A DNA stretch of 64,000 nt, taken from an uncultured Clostridia bacterium. GTDB taxonomy: Bacteria > Bacillota > Clostridia > Christensenellales > Borkfalkiaceae. Location: NCBI GenBank assembly GCA_944362555.1, contig CALVTL010000003.1:28030-92029 (forward strand). Direction: 5' to 3'. This document shows, one piece after another, positions 60,233 through 64,000 of this stretch. The notes under the pieces are model-generated. The model saw only the letters and a list, made by a program, of their open reading frames with translations, was not told the DNA's origin and made no database searches. Numbering within the stretch: position 1 is the first letter of the stretch; each line of letters opens with the position of its first letter. Both the position numbers and the translations under genes were made by a program.

Positions 60233-61480
60233 ATGGAACGGAAAAAACGCATTCTCATCCTCACCGTCACGGCGGGGAACGGACACAACGCCTGCGCCAA
60301 GGCGATGCAGGCGGAGCTGGAGGCGGCGGGCGCCGAAGTGCGCACGGTCGACTTTTTAAAGGAGTGGTCGGACGACCTCACCGTGTGGACGGTGGACAAG
60401 GGCTACAACATTGCCGCGGCGTACTTTCTGTACGTCTACAACGCCTCCTTCCGGAGGCTCAAACAGCGCCCGCCCGAAAAGCGGTATATGCTGGGGCTGG
60501 CGCAGAAAATCTCCCTCTCGGGTGCGGAGGGGCTGCTCCGCGAGGTGTATTCCTACCGCCCCGACGTCATCTACTGCACCCACCTCTATCCCGCCATCGC
60601 GATCACCGATATGCGGCTTCTGACCGCCATCCCCGCGAAGGTGTACATCACCACCTTCGACTATACGTTGAGCCCCTTCTGGGAGAGCTGCATCGGCGTG
60701 GACTACCTCAACCTTCCGTCCGAGGACTTTGCCGAGGAGAGCAGGCGGCTGGGATACCGCGACGAGCAGTTCCTCTGCTGCGGCATTCCCGTGGCGTCCA
60801 AGTTCCTCGCCCCCATGGACAAGGCGAAGGCGAGAACACAGCTCGGGATGCGCGCCATGTTCACCGTGATGGTGATGTTCGGCGGCGGACAGTGGAGCGG
60901 CGGGCAGAAAATTTTCAAGAGCGTCGTGCGCGCCCTTGAAGGCGTGCCCGCGCAGATCGTGATGATCAACGGCAGGAACGAGCGGGAAAAGCGCGCCATC
61001 GACCGCGAGATCGCCGCGGGGGAATATAAGGACCGCCCCATCGTCAACGTGGGCTTTACCGACAAGGTGGACGTCTACATGGCGGCGTCCGACGTCATCG
61101 TGACCAAATTGGGCGGAACGGGCGCCTCCGAGTGCATCGACCGCCTGCTCCCCATCGTGGCGGCGCAGCGGCTGCTGCCGCAACAGGAGGCGGAGAACGC
61201 CGACTATCTGACGCAGCGCGGCGCGGCACTCACCTACAGGACGGAGAAGGAGCTGCGCGCGCACCTTCTGCACCTGATGAGCGACCCCGAATTTTACGAG
61301 GGCGTGCGCGCGGCGCAGGCAAAGCTGCGCAAGGACGGCGTGACGGCGCTTGCCGCGCACATCCTCTCGCAGCCCTATGCCGATTACGAGCACATCGCCC
61401 TCCCCGAACGGGAGAACTTCAAGCGCGAACTCTCCCGCCTGTTAAAAGAAGCGGACAAGGCGATCCGCGGCAAAGATTGA
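60233..61480 (+). CDS. MGDG synthase/UgtP-like glycosyltransferase
   Basis: The 415-residue GT-B protein has an N-terminal MGDG_synth domain (RILILTVTAGNGHNACAKAM, residues 6-25, GNGHN nucleotide-interaction motif), and a GT28-like C-terminal half with MVMFGGGQWSGG (near 205), NGRNEREK, GFTDKVDVYMAASDVIVTKLG (near 265) and ASECIDRLLPIVA. Relatives (UgtP/YpfP, MGD1) transfer glucose or galactose to diacylglycerol to make membrane glycolipid anchors. GGGAAAGG precedes the ATG. It faces away from pheS and is monocistronic with a terminator. Confidence 0.92.
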   Translation: MERKKRILILTVTAGNGHNACAKAMQAELEAAGAEVRTVDFLKEWSDDLTVWTVDKGYNIAAAYFLYVYNASFRRLKQRPPEKRYMLGLAQKISLSGAEGLLREVYSYRPDVIYCTHLYPAIAITDMRLLTAIPAKVYITTFDYTLSPFWESCIGVDYLNLPSEDFAEESRRLGYRDEQFLCCGIPVASKFLAPMDKAKARTQLGMRAMFTVMVMFGGGQWSGGQKIFKSVVRALEGVPAQIVMINGRNEREKRAIDREIAAGEYKDRPIVNVGFTDKVDVYMAASDVIVTKLGGTGASECIDRLLPIVAAQRLLPQQEAENADYLTQRGAALTYRTEKELRAHLLHLMSDPEFYEGVRAAQAKLRKDGVTALAAHILSQPYADYEHIALPERENFKRELSRLLKEADKAIRGKD

Positions 61481-61500
61481 ATCTGAAAATTTGACGAGAG

Positions 61501-61539
61501 GGAGCGGCGCGCCGAATGGCGCGCCGCTCCCCGCTTTTA
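61501..61539 (+). terminator. terminator of the MGDG-synthase-like gene
   Basis: A perfect 13-bp stem GGAGCGGCGCGCC/GGCGCGCCGCTCC with GAAT loop, then CCGCTTTTA. Confidence 0.8.
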
Positions 61540-61552
61540 CTCTGCGATCAAT

Positions 61553-62317
61553 TTATAAGAGCGCCGCGTATTTTTTGCGCTCATGGCAGACGTATGCCTT
61601 GGTGAAGAGGGCGAACAGCTTTCTCCCGAACAGGTAGTAAACGCCGCGGAGCACCTTCTCGCGGAATTTTAATTTTTTGGAGAACCACGAGGCGTCGAAA
61701 TAGTGGATGGAGTACGTCCGCGGCGTGCGGCGCAGCTTTTTCGTCGTATAATTGATGGGCGAAAAGTAGTCGGCGGGATACACCGTGACCCCCATCTCCC
61801 CCGCGAGGCGCTGCTCCCGCCCGTTCGTTGCGATGCGGAATGCGTAATACTTTTCCAGCGCGAGCGTAAAGAGGACGGTGTTGGGGGTGAGGTCGGCTCT
61901 CTTTCCGACAAAAAACTGCTTCCTCTCATAGTGCGCGAGCAGCTTTTGCAAAAAGGGATGGCGGGGCGCCGCGCCCAGCGTCGCCGTCTCCACATAGACG
62001 TCGTTCTCGAAGGAGAGGAAGAAGTCGTTCGCGAGCAGGTCGTCGAAGGGCTTCACCATCTCCACGTCGGTATCCAGATAGATGCCGCCGTATTCGTACA
62101 GAACGCGCAGGCGGATATAGTCGGCGACGTAGCCGTATTTTTTGGCGCGGTACGCCTGCACGGCAAAGGCGTTGTCCGAAAAATCGAAGTTGCTCTCGTT
62201 CCACTCCCGGATCTCGTAATCGGGGCAGTGCGCCTTCCAGCTCTCCAGACAGCGGGAAAAGAGCGGCGGTTTGGCGCCGCCCCCGAGCCAGACATAGTGG
62301 ATGATCCTGGGTATCAT
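61553..62317 (-). CDS. GT32-like glycosyltransferase (OCH1/capsular type)
   Basis: The 254-residue protein begins with IPRIIHYVWLGGGAKPP (residues 2-18), the hallmark of sugar-transferase proteins with the DXD motif, which appears as YEYGGIYLDTDVEMVKPFD (near 75; D-T-D). The last ~50 residues are basic (FREKVLRGVYYLFGRKLFAL) and may bind the membrane. It likely adds a hexose to a surface polysaccharide or lipid-linked glycan. It starts 10 bases after the flippase-like gene and is the second gene of that operon. Confidence 0.88.
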   Translation of the reverse strand: MIPRIIHYVWLGGGAKPPLFSRCLESWKAHCPDYEIREWNESNFDFSDNAFAVQAYRAKKYGYVADYIRLRVLYEYGGIYLDTDVEMVKPFDDLLANDFFLSFENDVYVETATLGAAPRHPFLQKLLAHYERKQFFVGKRADLTPNTVLFTLALEKYYAFRIATNGREQRLAGEMGVTVYPADYFSPINYTTKKLRRTPRTYSIHYFDASWFSKKLKFREKVLRGVYYLFGRKLFALFTKAYVCHERKKYAALL

Positions 62318-62326
62318 GCCGCCCCC

Positions 62327-63631
62327 CTATGCGCGCTTTTTGCGCACGATATTCTTGCGGAAGAGGTCGGTGATCGACCAGATGAGCCCGATCCCGATAT
62401 AGATATAGTAGACGGAAAAGCGCCAGAAGAACACCGACCACGCGAGCGTGGCGCCCGCCGCCACCGAGAAGGCGAGCACACCCATGCCCTCGATGACGCC
62501 CGAGCTCCCGGGCGTGGGGATGAAGGAGCCGCCGAACGTCGTGAACACGTTGAGCGCCATGACGGCGAAGAACATCCCCTCCAGATCGCAGGAGAGCGCG
62601 TTCATGACGAAGTAGGGCGTGGAGAGCGTCAGCGCGTTCTCCGCAAAGCAGCTCACCAGAAAGAGCGCGAGCCACAGCGGACGGCGCGCGATGAGGCGGA
62701 AACAGTCGATAAAATCCTGCACGGTGCGCAGCGCCCTGCGCATGACGCGCTCCTTGTGCTTGACGATATGCAGCTTCCAGCCCAGAAAAATGAGCCCGCC
62801 CGTCAGCTTGCGCGCAAAGCGGGGAAAGAGCACAAAGAAGAGGATGAAGAGCGGCAGCAGGCAGTTGAGCACCAGCCCCACCCAGCCGAACACCATGAGG
62901 AGCGTTCTGCCGCTCACGCCGTCCAGCACGTTGAGCGCCGTTCCCGCGACCATGAACGTGATGCCGAACAGCGTAAAGGCGAACATACTGCCAAAGTAGC
63001 GGATGAGCACGACGGCAGAGGACGCGCCCCCGCTCACCCCTTTCGTCGTCATGTAATAGATCTGCATGGGCTGACCGCCCGAGGAGAAGGGGGTGACGCC
63101 ATCGTAAAACTTGCCCAAAAAGCTGGTTTTGAGCGCGACGAGGGGGCGGAATTTGCCCAGCACCGCCTTGTTGACCGTGAGGAATTTGCAGCAGTCGGCG
63201 GTCATTGTGAGGAGGATGACGGCAAGCAGAAGAACAAGCCCTACGGCGTCGATGCGGGAGAGCGCCTCTGCAAAGGACATCCCGCCGCCGTTGATCTCGC
63301 CCGAAATGCCGAACATGCTGTAAATGCCCAGCCCGATGAGAACGACGAGGATGAGGTTCCACAGCCACTTCCGCTTGCGCTTGGGCGGCTCTACGGGGTG
63401 CATCTCCCCTTCCGCATTCTCTGCGGACGATTCTGCCGCGTTCTCCGCAGCAGACGTCTGCCCTTCCGCATTCTCCGCAACGGGGACGGACTGTTCCGCC
63501 GCGTTCTCTGCGGCATTCTCCGCAGCGGGTGCAGGCATTTCCGCCGTATTCTCCGCGGCATTCTCCGCAGCGGGTGCAGGCGGCGCGCCCTGATTCTCTT
63601 GTTCGGGGAGCAGTTCCTGCTTCTCGTCCAC
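62327..63631 (-). CDS. flippase-like (YbhN/LPG synthase TM domain) membrane protein with Ala-Glu-Asn repeat N-terminus
   Basis: The 434-residue protein has ~7-8 helices of the LPG_synthase_TM/UPF0104 family: NLILVVLIGLGIYSMFGISG, then ADCCKFLTVNKAVL, FSSGGQPMQIYYMTTKGVSG (near 190, conserved), and the C-terminal TTFGGSFIPTPGSSGVIEGM (near 360, the P-x-P-G-x-x-G-x-x-E motif). The N-terminal ~95 residues are not of this family: repeated PAPAAENAAEN, AAEQSVPVAENAEG units ending in a basic PPKRKRKW before the first helix. The start GTG is chosen for GAGGTATC eight bases upstream; ATG is not available in frame. Cotranscribed with the GT32-like gene. Confidence 0.83.
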   Translation of the reverse strand: MDEKQELLPEQENQGAPPAPAAENAAENTAEMPAPAAENAAENAAEQSVPVAENAEGQTSAAENAAESSAENAEGEMHPVEPPKRKRKWLWNLILVVLIGLGIYSMFGISGEINGGGMSFAEALSRIDAVGLVLLLAVILLTMTADCCKFLTVNKAVLGKFRPLVALKTSFLGKFYDGVTPFSSGGQPMQIYYMTTKGVSGGASSAVVLIRYFGSMFAFTLFGITFMVAGTALNVLDGVSGRTLLMVFGWVGLVLNCLLPLFILFFVLFPRFARKLTGGLIFLGWKLHIVKHKERVMRRALRTVQDFIDCFRLIARRPLWLALFLVSCFAENALTLSTPYFVMNALSCDLEGMFFAVMALNVFTTFGGSFIPTPGSSGVIEGMGVLAFSVAAGATLAWSVFFWRFSVYYIYIGIGLIWSITDLFRKNIVRKKRA

Positions 63632-63737
63632 GAAAGATACCTCGACCTTGATTAGTCGCCCCGCGCGCGTTTCCACAAAAAACCGCCGCGAAGCCGCGCC
63701 CTGCGCGCATCCTTCTGCGCGCGGGGAAGATACTGTG

Positions 63738-63766
63738 ATTATACGCCCGACGGGGCGCAATGTCAA
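63738..63766 (-). promoter_or_regulatory. perfect consensus promoter of the flippase-GT32 operon
   Basis: TTGACA and TATAAT with a 17-base spacer; +1 near 63731, about 100 bases before the GTG. Confidence 0.9.
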
Positions 63767-63881
63767 CCGTTTTTGCAAACCTCCGCCCCCGTCCCCCTCC
63801 GCGCGCCCGCGCGGCAAGCGGCGCCGCGCGGGCGAAAGAAATATTTTCCGAAAAAAATATGCAAATTGCAAGAAAAATCGC

Positions 63882-63910
63882 TTGCAATTCACGGCGGGAT
63901 ATGGTATAGT
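63882..63910 (+). promoter_or_regulatory. tRNA promoter
   Basis: TTGCAA and TATAGT with a 17-base spacer, 14 bases before the tRNA. Confidence 0.75.
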
Positions 63911-63924
63911 AAACAAGCTACGTC

Positions 63925-64000
63925 GGAAGCATAGCTCAGCTGGGAGAGCATCTGCCTTACAAGCAGAGGGTCACAGGTTCGAGCCCTGTTGTTTCCACCA
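63925..64000 (+). tRNA. tRNA-Val (anticodon TAC)
   Basis: A complete 76-base cloverleaf with encoded CCA end: acceptor GGAAGCA/TGTTTCC, D arm GCTCAGCTGGGAGAGC, anticodon arm TCTGC-CTTACAA-GCAGA (anticodon TAC at 63958-63960), T arm ACAGG-TTCGAGC-CCTGT. It ends on the last base of the window; further tRNAs may follow. Confidence 0.97.

Overview
The window reads as chromosomal DNA of a high-GC, low-GC-clade-type (Firmicutes/Clostridia) anaerobe. The evidence is spore maturation genes spmA/spmB, strong AGGAGG ribosome binding sites, consensus TTGACA-17-TATAAT promoters, T-box leaders on cysE-cysS and pheS-pheT, a ZTP riboswitch on the pyruvate formate-lyase operon, GTP-dependent PEP carboxykinase and a clostridial 2[4Fe-4S] ferredoxin. 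Intergenic regions are full of modular palindromic repeats. I would guess a gut Clostridia lineage such as Christensenellales, but the sequence alone does not prove it. No phage, insertion sequence, rRNA or CRISPR array was seen.

Layout. 0-3 kb: glnS and a CvpA-like membrane protein. 3-5.6 kb: repeats and glyS. 5.7-21.2 kb: an almost entirely minus-strand block that keeps the order of the Bacillus yaa-yab origin region: greA-lysS, a membrane-anchored unknown, an Orn/Lys/Arg-decarboxylase-like gene, holB, ricT, then ferredoxin, trmN6-type methyltransferase, rsmI, and later metG, tatD, a TatD-linked radical SAM gene and rsmA. It is interrupted by plus-strand spmAB, a predicted small RNA and an O-antigen-ligase-like gene. 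21.4-23.5 kb: Lrp regulator plus aminotransferase, with a divergent small gene. 23.5-33 kb: repeats, a membrane glycosyltransferase, a PlsC-like acyltransferase, an SSB-like protein, polysaccharide deacetylase, acetyltransferase, a divergent regulator pair with matching operators, and comF. 33-49.8 kb: a large lipoprotein, rplM-rpsI, an AlaRS without its C-terminal domain, cysE-cysS under a T-box, a DeoR regulator, pckG and small lipoproteins. 49.9-55 kb: hemolysin III and the pfl operon. 55-64 kb: panE, pheST under a T-box, a glycolipid/envelope group (MGDG-synthase-like glycosyltransferase, GT32-like transferase, flippase-like membrane protein) and tRNA-Val.

The most unusual system is the pfl operon. 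PflA (activase), a small CxxC thioredoxin-like protein, a PflB of 675 residues that stops just before the glycyl radical domain, and a separate 78-residue gene carrying that domain (RVSGYA motif) are read in one direction from one promoter with a ZTP riboswitch. About 430 bp of structured repeat separates the two halves. A related repeat starts directly after the stop codon of the shortened alaS, and another after a small gene at 23.2 kb. Repeats of this family therefore lie at the ends of two genes whose products are shorter than usual.

A second theme is promoters whose -10 box lies exactly six bases before an ATG without a Shine-Dalgarno sequence, which predicts leaderless mRNAs for five genes, with spmA as a sixth, near-identical case. 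All statements are from reading the sequence by eye; family names come from motif recognition, not database searches.
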